Below are positions 11,440 to 23,986 of a stretch of DNA of 64,000 nt, piece after piece. Numbering within the stretch: position 1 is the stretch's first letter; each line of letters begins with the position of its first letter. Source of the DNA: Sambucus nigra (taxonomy: Eukaryota; Streptophyta; Magnoliopsida; Dipsacales; Adoxaceae); the NCBI GenBank assembly GCA_949130495.1, contig OX422211.1:336568504-336632503 (forward strand), read 5' to 3'. The position numbers and the translations under genes are program-made. The notes beneath the pieces were generated by a model. That model ran no database searches. It saw nothing but the letters and a program-made list of their open reading frames with translations, and was not told the DNA's origin.

Positions 11440-12289
11440 TCGGTATACAAACGGGAATTCGCAAATTCGTACTCAAGATACAATGAAGCAACTTGCACTG
11501 CCTTCAACTTGTATATTTGAAGACAGCCTTTCGATGCAGCAGCGAAGAACATTCAATCAAGTTCTTATTCTGTTTATGTGCACAAAACAGAATAAGATAA
11601 TTTATATCTCCTGAAAATTATAAGAGAGTAATAACAAGGGTTGGAAATTTCGGAACTGGGTAATATCTGTTATATGTGCAAATTCGTTTTAGGCAGCCTT
11701 TATTTATAGATAATGAAAGGCTTTGTCTTCAAGAGTCATGACTGTTGGATTAACAATCTTAATCAATTTCGAAATGGTATGACTGTTAATTACCAACAGT
11801 TTTAAGACATTTCCGAACAGGTACAATTAATACAGAATCGGTTTTGCACGGGTCAACCAAAAAGTGACCGCGCCCGAGCCGGACGAATCCCGGCAACCCG
11901 CTACCACTGCGAAGTGTAAAGTGTGCCACTAGCGCCTCTACAGCCCACTGCCCCGCGCTCGCGTGCGGGTGCGTACGGTGCTTCGCACCATATTGAGGTC
12001 TCCTGAATAGCCTCTTAAATGCTAGATGAATTAACTCTTCATCTTCCATTTGTACTTATTAAGTGTACAAATTCTTAATATTTTTCCAATGTGGGACTCA
12101 AAGGTTGCCCACTCCTTTTATAGCTTAGTGGTGACACTTAGCTTTGTACATTTTCCAATGTGAAACACTATCCCTTTTTATATTTGGGTTAACTTCCCAC
12201 CTCTTCCTCACACTTCCAATGTGGGACAAGCTCTTAAAGCTCTTACACCCAAAAAAACTCTTACTCAATTATTTTAAAAATCACCAACA
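11440..12289 (-). repeat. Copia-like LTR on the minus strand (right edge clear, left edge not)
   Basis: On the minus strand the LTR starts TGTTGGTGATTTTT at 12289, directly after the purine-rich GATGAGTGGGAAA. A TATA box lies about 580 bp inside. Three copies of a TCCAATGTG(G/A)(G/A)AC motif (12086-12230) sit in the U3 part, a style common in plant Copia LTRs. A GC-rich patch (11850-11990) precedes the TATA. No partner LTR is in the window, and the internal side (12301-13000) shows no RT. Confidence 0.4.
11701..11708 (-). promoter_or_regulatory. TATA box of the Copia-like LTR
   Basis: Minus-strand TATAAATA followed by AAGGCTGCC, placed plausibly within the LTR for transcription toward lower coordinates. 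Confidence 0.4.
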
Positions 12290-12300
12290 TTTCCCACTCA
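12290..12300 (-). promoter_or_regulatory. Polypurine tract of the Copia-like element
   Basis: Minus-strand TGAGTGGGAAA lies immediately before the TGTTGG LTR start, the normal position for plus-strand DNA priming. Confidence 0.45.
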
Positions 12301-13000
12301 TCCTGTCAAATTGTTATGCACTAGAGAAGCTCTTCCAGTAAGTAATTACATATTCAACCTTTATAGACCACTCAAGGGCTTGATCCCATTTATTCATAGT
12401 TAATAGGATAATATTAGAACTATCCTTTTTTGTTACCCTTCAAAAGAGATAGCCCTAGTATTACCTGGTTAATAACATGAGTAGCTTAGAGCTACAACTT
12501 CGATAGCAGAAGAATTGTCTAAGGATCTAACCAATCACTTAAGAGAAAGCTGGCGGGTTCGTAGAAAGTAAACCAACTGCTCTACCAACCCCCACTCACC
12601 ACTTGTAGTTTCTCCAAGAACGTTTAATTCCATTTAAATCTCCCAACAACCATCACCACTTACCTACAAGATCTTCCACCAACTGTCCACTGTTTTACTA
12701 TATCGAAAAATCTCAATCATGACCGTTCATGCCTCAACTATCATTTCCTAACTACTCTCAGTAGTGGAATAAATAAACGATACTTGTGAAAGGTTAAAAT
12801 GACCAGATTTAAGTAATTATACAAGAACACGACTGTTAAGAAACACATTTATCACTTGTACAAGAGTTCGGGCCACTCCCAACTCCCATATTGTACACTA
12901 CGCACTATACTTAGGTCAGCTTGTTTTCTTATCTCGTAAGTCATAAGTGAGTAGCCAATAAGTTGATTGCTAAAAGATCTATGCCCATCACAAAGACCTT
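12301..13000. other. Unassigned spacer next to the Copia-like LTR
   Basis: No coding segment recognised on either strand. A tRNA A-box-like string on the minus strand (about 12555-12600) lacks a matching acceptor stem and B box. Confidence 0.35.
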
Positions 13001-13557
13001 AAGGTCCCTTTGATAGAAAATTGAAAAAATATAATGATTTTAGGACATTTGATTTCAGAACAAACAATTTCAAGACAAATGAATATTTTCTATCTTGTGT
13101 GTATTTGATACAACTTGAAAAATTATTAATTTTTCACATTTTCTATCAAACGCAAAAGTTGGAAAATAGATATAAATGTGGAAAATTTATTTATGAAATA
13201 TATATATATATATATAATTAGTATTATTATATTATTTACGAAAAAATATATATATACTAAATATATATTATTAAATGTACAAAATCTATGAAAATATAAT
13301 ATATTATTTATGGAATATATGAATATACATTATATTATATAGTGAATATACATATATTCAGTATATATATAATATATGTGTATATTCTATATTATATATT
13401 GAATATACTAAATATATATTATTTAAAGAATATATACATATATATTATATATTCAGTATATATAATATAATATATATGTATATTCTGTATTATATATTGA
13501 ATATACTAAATATATATTATTTACAGAATATATACATATATATTATATATATACTGA

Positions 13558-13612
<55 letters not shown>

Positions 13613-13881
13613 TAAATATATATATATATATATATATATATACTAAATATATATTATATATATACTAAATATATTATATATACATATATATTATATATAT
13701 ACTGAATATAATATATATACTGTATATATTCTGAATATAATATATATACTGTATATATTCTGTATATATATACTAAGTATATATTATATATATACTAAAT
13801 ATATTATATATTATATATTATATATTATATATTATATATATACTGTATATTATATAATATATTATATATATGCTGTATATA

Positions 13882-13949
<68 letters not shown>

Positions 13950-14066
13950 CATATATTTATATATTTCGTACATTTATATACATTATATAATTCATATATT
14001 TTAATATATATTTATACATTTATATACATTATATAATTCATATATTTTAATATATATTTATATTTC

Positions 14067-14107
<41 letters not shown>

Positions 14108-14409
14108 TATGAAATATATATATATAAATATATGAAATATATATATATATATATATATTAAAATATACGAAATATATATATTTACATATTTATTAACAAT
14201 ATATATTTATATATTTATGAAATATATAGAGTTATAAAAAAATAGTTTTGAGTGATTTGCCACCCAAATAATTGAATTCCACCATAGGATGGCAAATTGT
14301 GCGTAAAAGGTGTTGTACATAGAAAACAAATTTCAATATAAAAAAGATCTGAATTTTTCAACTTTTCTGAATTTGCCTTAAAATTTGTTGGCTATCAAAC
14401 AGACCCTTA
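13001..14409. mobile_element. TIR-bounded block inflated by an AT microsatellite
   Basis: The left end AAGGTCCCTTTGATAG and the right end CTATCAAACAGACCCTTA are imperfect inverted copies. This terminal sequence style (GGTC.GTTTGATAG) is common in plant hAT/MITE elements. Between them lies about 1 kb of TA-rich microsatellite, with ordinary sequence only near the ends. No clear target duplication was found, so the mobile-element call is tentative. Confidence 0.4.
13195..14230. repeat. Compound TA/TG microsatellite, about 1 kb
   Basis: Long alternating TA tracts (longest about 13562-13613) mix with semi-regular units such as ATACTAAATATATATTA and ACTGTATATATTCTG. There is one (TG)14 run at 13885-13912 followed by TA to about 13946. 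The stretch is self-complementary throughout and could form cruciforms. Confidence 0.9.
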
Positions 14410-14528
14410 TATTTTATTGAACACCCTTAACTGACATTTAAGGTTGGGCCCACTTGTATTATTCAACTTCATATTTAATACTCTACAAAGAAACATCTTA
14501 AGAGTAGACTCAAGTACCTCAGTTTAGG

Positions 14529-15546
14529 CAGGGCCGACCCTGGTCATGTGCCAGGTGGGCAGTGGCACATGACCCATTTTACAATAAGTACCAATATATT
14601 GTATTTTAGGGGTCAAAAAATATTTTATATATATTAAAAAATATTTTTTTAAGTGAGTTTAGTTTTTTAGGGGCCCATTTTTTCAACTATTCAAAAAAAG
14701 AATTATACAACTTCCCAAAAAAACTCACCCAACTCATTTAAGATTACTAGTTTTTTAGGAGTCATTTTTTCAACTACCCACAACATCTTTTTAGTTTCCT
14801 CTCTCTCTCTCTCTCTTTCTTTTTCCAACCTACACTCTCCCTCTCTCTTCTCTCCTTACGTCTCTCTCTCTCTCTCTCTTGCAAGCTTTCATTTTTAATT
14901 TTTGCAGAAGTTGGAGGCTATCCATTACCATTTTACTACTGTACGCAAGTTGGAGAATATCTTTTTTTTTTCATTTGACAGTTGTTTTCTTCTTTTTCAT
15001 TTGCAGCAAAAGGTAAGTTGTCTTTTTTTGCAAGTTGTTCTCTTCTTTTTTCATTATTTTTTTATACATATGTTAATCTTTTTTATTACTATTTTTTTTA
15101 ATAATCTGTTTTTTTTTTTAAATTCATCAATGTTTTACTAATCTGTTTTTTATGCAATTAATTTTTTTTATCAGGTTGCTTCTTTCTACATTAATCAAGT
15201 CGATGAAATTGGAGAGGGAATAAAAGGCTCAAAACAGGTGACATTTTTCCATATTTTGTATATTCAATCAATTGAGATATTTCTAGACTAAAATTATTTA
15301 TTAGATTCGTTGTTAATTGCGTATTTTATTTTTATTTATAAATTTATTATTTTTAGAAATGTTACCCAAAAAACAAGCATTCGGATATCAAAAACGAAAA
15401 AAACAATTGTATTTTGCAAGTCAAAATGCTATAAGAACAATTTTTCAATGAGTTTTTAGGTATTTAATATTTTTGTACAATATTTTTTTGGAAGGGCCTT
15501 AAATTGAGTATCGCACAGGGTACTATAAATCTCAGGACAGGCCCTG
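14529..15546. mobile_element. Non-autonomous hAT transposon with perfect 8-bp target duplication
   Basis: The ends are CAGGGCCGACCCTG and CAGGACAGGCCCTG, inverted repeats matching at 11 of 14 positions. The flanks are identical 8-bp direct repeats, AGTTTAGG at 14521-14528 and 15547-15554, the duplication size of hAT elements. The interior holds a CT microsatellite (14797-14878), splice-like signals and the start of a transposase-like frame, so it looks like a deletion derivative of an autonomous element. Confidence 0.9.
15359..15451 (+). pseudogene. N-terminal relic of DUF4371/TTF-type hAT transposase
   Basis: A 30-codon frame begins MLPKKQAFGYQKRKKQ, resembling the conserved N-terminus (a PKK..SGYQKRKK string) of plant TTF-type zinc finger/DUF4371 hAT transposases. 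It starts just after an intron-acceptor-like TTTTTAG, then ends in a TGA, and the hAT right end follows within 100 bp. The catalytic domain is absent. Confidence 0.55.
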
Positions 15547-15554
15547 AGTTTAGG

Positions 15555-18060
15555 TATTGAACCACTATATATCCTTGTGTTTGTATCACTTCTAACTTAA
15601 AAACACCCCTCATATTTTAAAGGAGAGACATTTGGTGAGGCTGGGACAAAGAAAATTTTAGCCCCATCATACCCCAGTGCATAAGACTTGCATTCAACAC
15701 CTCACGACTATTTTGGAAACTAAAAGTCGCACATGATATTACTTTAGTAGTTAAATAAGAATAAGAAAAATGGATATATTTACTAATGTTTATAGTTACC
15801 TCCGTAGTTTTCTAAGTTGCTTGATGTCTTCTATCCCTATCAATAACAAATGGGAATGAATAAAAGATGAGAATTTTATGTACTTGGTAAAATAAAAATT
15901 AGTGACATTAATAATTGGCTTGTTCAAAGGATCTAACTAGAAAATATTAATCTTCGTATGAATCAAAATAAAAATCTAGTGAAATATACACCAGAAACGA
16001 AGTTTAAATTGAATATATTATATGTGTATAACATAACCGTAGCATATTGGTACCATGATTTATTTGGTAGCCAATGAGTTACATGAGTTACATTCCATAC
16101 AGCTCGAATGAGAGAAAGTAATGATTCACATATGTAAATTTACGACTTCTAACATCGAAATCTTTTCAAGTCAAGTGGTAAGGAATGTGATTGGTGATCC
16201 CACATGCCAGAGGTTTAAAACCTGGTGGCAATAGTTTGTGGGCATGAGCTGAAATAAAATCCCATAATGTTGCATGTGGTGATTAAAGTGGGTAAAATAT
16301 TTGTGACGGTAGAGTGGGTATTACCTATTGATGCAAAGGTTATGAAAAAGCATGTCATAATGTTCTCCCAAAAGAATGATGTGAATGTTTTCATCCACTC
16401 CTTCCCTCCCAAACACTAACACCTATGCAACAATGTTAGTATATGTGTAATGCCAACCTACATGTTGTCCCCTGCTTACATAAAGAAACACAACAATCAA
16501 GTTAAGAATGGTTACTCACACTTTTCCCTTGAATGTTACCCGCATTTCACTTCACTATCCGAGCTTTCATTTTCTCGATTTGACCACATAAATTTTCAAA
16601 ACAACTCCAAGTAACCCTCCAACGGTAACACCATTAATATGTTGGACCAAAAATGGGCCATGTGCATGGAATATGACAACATCTCAATCATAAAAAAAAA
16701 TCTTTTTAAACATGATCAAAATTACAAGAATCTCATTTAGAAAATTTGGAAAATACTAAAAAAAACATTTACAAAATTAGGAAAATAGTAGAAAACTTTT
16801 AAATAATATAAAACTATAAAAGATATATATATATATAATCATTTATAAACTACAAAGAAATATATTTAGAGATTTTGAAAATTAAAAAACATTTAAAAAT
16901 ATTGAAAATTTTGGAAAAACATTTTAAAATATGGAAATTACAATAAAATTTTTTAAAACATTGGAAATTACAATAAACATTTAATAAATTTGGAAAATAT
17001 TAATAAAATAAAGAAAAACGTAAAAAATATTAAAATGAAAAAAATATTTGGAAACAATAGCAATTATAAAAATAGTTATAAGCTCTGGTAAAGTACTTCA
17101 AAATATTTTTAAAAAGGAAAATAGTAATTTTTCCATAAATATGAAAATAATGAACATATATTTATAATAATTGATAGAAAATACATTATTAAAAATATAG
17201 AAAAATAATTTAGCAATATGAAAACTATTTAAAAAATTAGGATAACTGAAAAACATTTAGAAATAAGGAAATGGCAAAAAACTATATAATCCATTCATCA
17301 ACAATAATATTCAACCTCAAAATTATTTAAAATATCTTAGTTTTAAATTTTTGGAAAAAAGTTTAAACATTCAAAAAGTTGGAATATATAAATTGTTAAA
17401 AATGTTGATTTTTTTGCAATGTTTTTTAAAAATTTGGGAAAAGTAAAAAAAATTAACTTCTTCAATACTTCTCCTTCAATCTCCAAATCCAATACCCCCC
17501 CCCCCCCCCATCTCTAATTATACAAAAAAAACTAGTTTCAAATACCCATTTCCATTCTCATAAAACCAACAATAAATACATGAAAAACCCTATAACCATT
17601 CCAACCAAGCTAGAAAAATCTAAAAAAGACACTCAATACCCATTCTAACAAGAGAAAAACTCAATACTCATTTCATAATTCATATAAATGTGGGTGTCTA
17701 AATTCGTGTGACTATGTGCGCATTTCTTGTTTGTGTAAATTTGTGTGTGTGCGCGCTCTCCAAAGAGAGATATAAAGGGATAAAGAGAGAGCTATCTAGC
17801 TAGATAGATAGATATATTTTGAGATATAGGGGGAGGGGGAGAGAGAGAGATGCAAAGATAATAGAGATAGAGAAAGTGTGTGTATGCAACCATGACTTCC
17901 ATGGTTAACATGAGAGAGAAAGTGAAAGGCGAATGGGGGTTAAGTTATTTTGAATCTAAGAGTGTAAAAGATAACACTGCCCCTTAAAAAACTCACATGA
18001 CAGTCACATATCATTTTTCATTCAGAAAATTAATGGGATAAGAGTTAAGAGGTTACTTGA
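15555..18060. other. AT-rich intergenic stretch with low-complexity tracts
   Basis: No gene seen. 16680-17460 is A-rich with a loose, irregular repeat of AAAATTTGGAAAATA-type words. A run of 15 C occurs at 17495-17509. GTGT, GATA and GAGA microsatellites lie at 17730-17860. A 65-codon minus frame at 16215-16412 shows no family feature. Confidence 0.5.
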
Positions 18061-19128
18061 AGTCTCTTTGGAGTTCAGGGGGGTTAATGATCGAGGCATA
18101 AATCGTGCGTTCGTGCAAGGACACTATCATGGTTTGGTTTACTGCTTCAATGAAAAACTTAAACTTTTACAACACTTGTTTTATAAGTATAGCGGTGAGT
18201 TAGGGTGTTGAGATCACAGGGAATGGTATTTATGATGAAATTGATTTATGACTTAAAATGGAAAAAATAAAAGATGATGAGGTAGTTTTATAATGGGAAA
18301 GAAGCTAACTACACAAATAAAATTTAAAAACAAAAATTAAACAAAATATGATTATGATGATTTTTCCACCATGGATTGACAAAAAGTATTAAGGAAATTG
18401 GTTCGAATCGCAATTAAGCTAACATATTCAATTAATCATAAATATCAAACATGAAGGGACCTAACCCAAAGATGAAGATAAAATATTCAATTGAATATGC
18501 TCACAAAAGGATTACCGTTGTAATATCGATAAAAACATTACTGTTGCAAGACAAAGGAAGTTAAACACATAACATTACAATATCAATGTACATGGTTTCA
18601 ATTAAAAATATTTCAAAATGGACCCTAGATTTCAAACTCAAAAACCCATTAATGGTGGAAATATTATCGTAATCTTTAAACTAGCTACAATACATATTAA
18701 TACAGTTAAAAAAAACTAATTAAAAATAAAAAAATAAGAAATAAAATAAAAAAAGATTTATATTGAATAAAATAACCCAAACCTTAGGAGAGAGAATGGA
18801 GATAAGCTCCCAACATCCAACTAGACTAAACTAAAGATGAGAATAAATACTAGATTATGAACAAATAAACTCCACTTGCTATTTATTGTAAATGAATTAA
18901 ACGAAAGAAAAAAAAATAAAATGCGGCAAATATCAAAATATCTGGGAGGGTCATTGTTCGACCAAAGGAATTGATTGATTGATCGAATAGAATTCAACGC
19001 ACTTCCAGCTTCCGAATCGATTCGGGGCAGGGGCCAAATCGATTCGACAACTGTTGGTTTGACTCTTTGGGTTGCCTTCTTTCTTCACTTGGCTCATCAC
19101 ACAAAACATGCTATAACTTCTTCGTTAT
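18061..19128 (-). repeat. Possible older LTR remnant flanking element E
   Basis: Composition and wording (TAGGGTGTTGAGATCACAGG, blocks of AAAATAAAA, then TCGATTCG motifs at 18970-19045) resemble the minus-strand LTR that follows. It is not an alignable copy of that LTR. It may be a diverged LTR into or beside which element E inserted. No clean boundary can be drawn. Confidence 0.25.
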
Positions 19129-22012
19129 TCATAACTTACTTTTTCGGTGTCGTTGTTGAAAGCCAAGTCAATCAAAACCTCAAATACCTATAAAATAATA
19201 TGAATCTAAAGTGTAAAGGTAAGTAAGGGTATCAATCCACATCAAGAGGGTAAGCTAGAGACAAACTCAATTGTAATTCACTTTTTATTTTCTTTTTGTG
19301 CTTTTTCACTTTTTCTAATTTTTTTAGCTTTTTCAATATTAAAACAATTGGGTGAGATGGGGAGAAATAATACCAAACTAAACTAAATGAGAGATGAAAT
19401 TACAAACTAAAAAGTGACTAAAATTAAAAATAAAGTCTAACACAAAAATATGAGATAAATGAGGTAAATAAATGTGAGAACAATCAAGGAATGGGAGTAC
19501 ACCACAAGTTTTAGCTATTCTAATTAATTAATTTAAGTAATTGAATTCTCCCAAATTAATATCAAAATTACAAAACAACTCTCGTTGCAAATGTAATTTT
19601 AATAGTAACCTTTTTAGAAAATTAAGTTTAATACCCCACAACTCTAAAAAAAAATAGATTTACACCCTTTTTAATTAATCACCCGTTAGGATCGATCGAT
19701 TAAAATTCATGTAAATCTAGAAAATAAATTTATAGTTGAAATTCAAGTAATAATACCCCACTTAAGAAACCCCTATCTCTAGTTTGAATCTAAAATGAGT
19801 ATTATAACTAGAATTTCGAATTTCTCTCGAAAATCATTTACCCTCTCTCGAGGCATAAATTTAAGGGTGGGGGATCAAAATTAACATTTCAAGGGAATTT
19901 TCAAGTAATCAAACTAATTAAACTAAAATAACATCAAATAAGAGTTTTCCTCCACTCCTTGAAAGGGTATTTAGCCTAACATAATATAAAGCATGATAAT
20001 CAAATAATCAATAGGCATTTAATATAAAAGAGAAAAGAGAAGAGCAATCAGACCAATCTCTTGAATTTAATTGACTCCAATCCTCTAATTTGAAATTTAC
20101 ATCCCTCCAATTGAGCATCCAAGTGATTTGCAATTAAATAATCACTCAATTAAATCTCATACAAAATTGCTCCTCACAAATCTCTAAAAAAATAAAACTA
20201 AAATTATTTACAAAATGGTGTTTATCCTAATTTATTTTCTACACTAAGCTATCTCTAACTCTATCTCGAATTCTCTTCCTATTTCATGATATCTCCTCAA
20301 ATGGGGTCTTCCATCCTTAAAATAGTAAGCATGGAGCGTGGGATCAAAATGGGAGGACAAGGGTGTATGGGATATGGAAGGTATTTGGGTGAGGATATCT
20401 AGGGAATTATGCACACATGTGCATGGGTAAGAGGTGAGATCATGTGGGAAGTGAGGTGAGGGAATAAAATCTCATTTGATAAATATAGGTAATTGGGGGT
20501 ATTTATGAAAAAGTGAGGTAAGAGGGATTTAATTGGTTTTAAGTGGCATGTGGTATAATTTGGTTGACTTGGTCATTGTTTGTTTCTTTGGCAGGTCACG
20601 TTTTTGGATATGAGAGGTTTGGCATTGTTCAAATGGGTATGGGTCTTTGGGTTAGGAATGGCATAAATGGTTTGGCAGGGTGATAGGGTCGGACTGTGTT
20701 CTCGGGTTTTGTGGTGGTCCGCTGGAGGGAGGTTTTGATGCCGAGAGGGTTGTTAGGTTGCGCCTGGTCGAGCAGCCATGGGTTGGATGTCCGACAAGTT
20801 TGGTTCCGATTTTGCTGCTGGACAGGCGGGATTCCGGCAGTCGTGATCGACGTCGAGTTGTGGATCGCAAGGGGTTCCACCGGCTAAGGCACGCCGGAGT
20901 TGGAAGGGGCTGTGCCGGAGGGGGTCAAATCGGGGAGCGAGTTGGGTCGACCATGTCAGGCGGTTCAAGGTAGGTCGGCGCCGGAAATGGGGGTCAACGG
21001 GGTGAGGGAGGCCGCGGTTGAGGGGTAAAAGGGGTGGCCGCCGGGTTTAGGCCTGAGGGTATGTGGGAGATAAGTCCGGTGGGTTAGCAGGTGGGCGCCA
21101 ACGAGATGAGTTTTCGGGTTAACAGGGTCTCAGTTTTGATTATGTTGATTTTGGGTTTGTTGATATGGGTTGATTTTGCAAGGGTAGCAAGTAACGGGTT
21201 TGGTTGGTTGTTAATGGAGGAGAGAGAGTAGATATTTTAGTGGGTGAAGAAGATAAGGTGTGGGGTTATTGTGTGTGGTGAGTTGTAGGGTAAAAGGTGT
21301 GGGTGAGGGTTTGTGTTGTGTATGGTAAGGTGTATGGGTAATGTGTGAGCGAGTTTAGGTGTAGAGGAGTTTATGTGTGTGTTTTATTTGGACACCTAAA
21401 AATAACATAAAAAATTAAAACTAATAAAAATAAAATAAAAATCTAAAAATAAAAGTTCTACTTCTAATAATAAAAGAAAGACTCAAATTAAAAATAAAAC
21501 TAAAAAAAAGAAATAAAATAAAAATAAAAAATAGAAATCTATTAAACTAAAAACTAAAATTCTATGAAAAAGTAAAATCTAATAAAACTAAAAAAATAAA
21601 TGAAATCCTAATAAAAACTAAAAACTAATAAAAATCAAAATAAAATAAAATTATACTAATAAAGATAAAATAGAAAAATAGAAAACAAAACCTAGAAAAT
21701 ACTAAATCAACTAAAAATAAAATGTCACAAACTAAAAATCTAAAAAATATTAAAAAGGGACCAACAAAACACACACTAGGTTTGGGTTTGGTTTGGGCTA
21801 GGTTTAGGCCAGGTTAGGGTAGGCTAGGGTTACGGGATTGGTAATTAGCTCCATAAAACGCGCATTTGCCTTGATATATAGCTTTTGACACCGCAAACGG
21901 ACATTTGACCTACAAGATAAACATTTAAGTACATAAGACCCATATTGTCGAGAATTATCAACAAAAGTACGTCTATTCGGGGTATAAAATTTATAGTTTT
22001 GGGTGCTTATCA
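19129..22012 (-). repeat. 3' LTR of non-autonomous element E (minus strand)
   Basis: Read on the minus strand the LTR runs from TGATAAGCACCC at 22012 to GTTAT(C/G)A at 19129, about 2.9 kb. 19129-19618 is repeated nearly identically at 32116-32608, where it abuts a primer site, and 20560-20664 is repeated at 39350-39450. This proves it is a repeated LTR and fixes its lower edge. It contains a GC-rich patch (20680-21120), open on both strands only because it is GC-rich, and a long A-rich part (21390-21770). Confidence 0.8.
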
Positions 22013-22030
22013 CACCATCCCCAAACAGAA
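22013..22030 (-). promoter_or_regulatory. Polypurine tract of element E
   Basis: Minus-strand CTGTTTGGGGATGGTG sits directly before the TGATAAGC LTR start. The same wording (TGTTTGGGGGTG) recurs at 23987-24000 and at about 23838-23850 in the 3' region, so extra tract copies exist. Confidence 0.65.
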
Positions 22031-23986
22031 TATTGCTAGTCCTCGATAAAAAATATAGAGAGAAAGAGAAAGATAAGAAACCAAAAGTGTAGCACTTTCG
22101 TGGGCACTTGCGATTGCACTTAGCATGTGCAACAAGCCTTTAAACCTATAGGTTTCCCTATAGGACGAGTTGTGTCTCGTGAGGGTTTGCAGGGAATATA
22201 CCCACAAAATTCTTATTTGTAAAAGGCATTCAATCTCTTATTAGATGTAGAATAATCGTACAATCCATCGCGAAGGAAATATTTTGAGAAATACAAGCTA
22301 GAAGCGTGAAAAGATTAAGCTAAGTAAATACACAAGTCACATCCTTCCTAGAACTCAACGTGTGTAGTGTGAATCAGTCAAAACGGGTCGAGAATCATAA
22401 GAGTAAATCATAGATTGCCTTTTCAAAATCAACGCATCAACTTCAAAATCTCACTGGATATATCTCTCTCAAACAAACTCTCGAGATATGGGTAAGTGTA
22501 TCGCTCTTGTGTGTGAGGAGGTGAGTAAATGTAAGAAAGTTCAAATGTCTCGCACACACATAAGAAAGAACGAACATACTAGAAAGAAAAGTGATCTCAT
22601 GAAAGAATGCTAATCACTATAGTGAGAACGTCGAGTTATTCACCGCGTTGACTTTCATTCGCACGAACACCTAGGGGAATATGAATGATAATGAGTGAGG
22701 GGGAATATGAAATGGGATATGTGGGATGAGGTGAGGTAAGATAGGATGGATGTGTGATGTATGGATGTGTATGTAGGATATAATGGTGATATGAATGGTG
22801 ATATATAAATGTATATGATATAAGAGTGTTCTATACTTGAAGAACAAATGCATTTATTACATAACTAACTACAAAACTCTCTATTTGTTTTATTTTCTTT
22901 TCTCCCTATTTTTTTATTTTTTTTTGTTTTTGTTTTTCTCTCTCTTTTTAAACTAACACTGAAGACATTTACATTTGAAATCACACTATTTTTCTCAAAA
23001 ATAAAGGATGATATATGAAATGAGTGGAGAATGATGGTGAGGGGAATATATATGAAATATGGGAAAGTAATGGGTGGAGTGAATGGGAATGTGATATGAA
23101 AAAATGGTAGGAGTATGGATGAAAACCTAGTGATCGGGATAAATTTCAAGACACGCGTTTATTACAACTTGAAAAAGATTTCGTTCTCAGTGATCAAGCC
23201 AAAAATGAAGAATAATGAGATCATACAACAATTAAAGTGCGGACCCAAACGAAGTTGAATCAACTTGTGACTCGGAGATTGCGTAAAACTCTCTGAAAGG
23301 TGAAAGGCACGAATCTCACAAGCTAAAGTCTCTACTAGTGATCCTTAAGATTCTCTTTAGAATTATAGTACTCATCAACTCTAACCGTAGTGATTTGATA
23401 AGTGCGTAAATTTTTGTTGAGTCTAGAAATTCATAGTGCAACATGCCTTAATATGTATTACATAGTCTATTTAGAAAAAAATATTCTCTAGCTTGATTCC
23501 TAGATTTTAAAAAGATGGATGGTTGAAAATTCACATCAATGAGTGAGATGAAAGAAACTGCACGAAAATTTTAAAAATCAGGTTTAAAAATCAAAAAATT
23601 TCAAAAGAGGTACGATTTTGATAAAATTCCCCACCACCAAACAAAAAGGAACATCGTCCTCGATGTTAAGTAAAATGATATTTAAAATTGAGAGAAAAAA
23701 GTAGGAAAGAGATTACGAGAATCAACCTCTAATGAAGTGGTAAGATGTAGCCAAGAATAAACCTGAATAAATGATAAGAGAGAAAAAAGATGTACAAGTC
23801 TATAAAGCATGTAAATCATAGGGTGATGTGAAACACCACCCCCAAACAAGATGAGACTAGTACAAGAAAGGCGGGCTGCCTCCCGATAGCGCTAAGTTAA
23901 ATGTCTTGAGCTAGACTTAACCATTTCTCACCCTAAATATAGGATCTATGAAAGCGTGGGGCGGCAGAAAAATTGGGTGATGAGAA
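22031..23986 (-). other. 3' untranslated region of element E
   Basis: Non-coding on both strands. On the minus strand, about 100 bp after the ORF stop, the string GCGCTATCGGGAGGCAGCCC matches the CGCT..TGGGAGGCAACCC signature that follows integrase in Athila/Tat-type elements. That ties E to that clade. Purine-rich, weakly repetitive GGGATATGTGGGATGAGG-type sequence occupies 22680-22860. The region has a diverged counterpart at 39791-41700. Confidence 0.6.

Noticed and set aside
11786..12049. 87-codon minus-strand frame
   Set aside because: Lies in the GC-rich U3 part of a Copia-like LTR and has no family feature.
12555..12600. tRNA-like A box on the minus strand (GGTAGAGCAGTTGG)
   Set aside because: No matching acceptor stem, T-loop or B box at the right distance, so no tRNA gene is called.
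16160..16260. Possible tRNA-derived SINE head (AAGTGGTAAGG, then GGTTTAAAACC)
   Set aside because: Boxes are poor matches, and no 3' tail or target duplication was found.
20629..20973. Overlapping open frames on both strands in a GC-rich patch
   Set aside because: They lie inside the element E LTR. Openness in several frames reflects GC-rich composition, and no motif is present.
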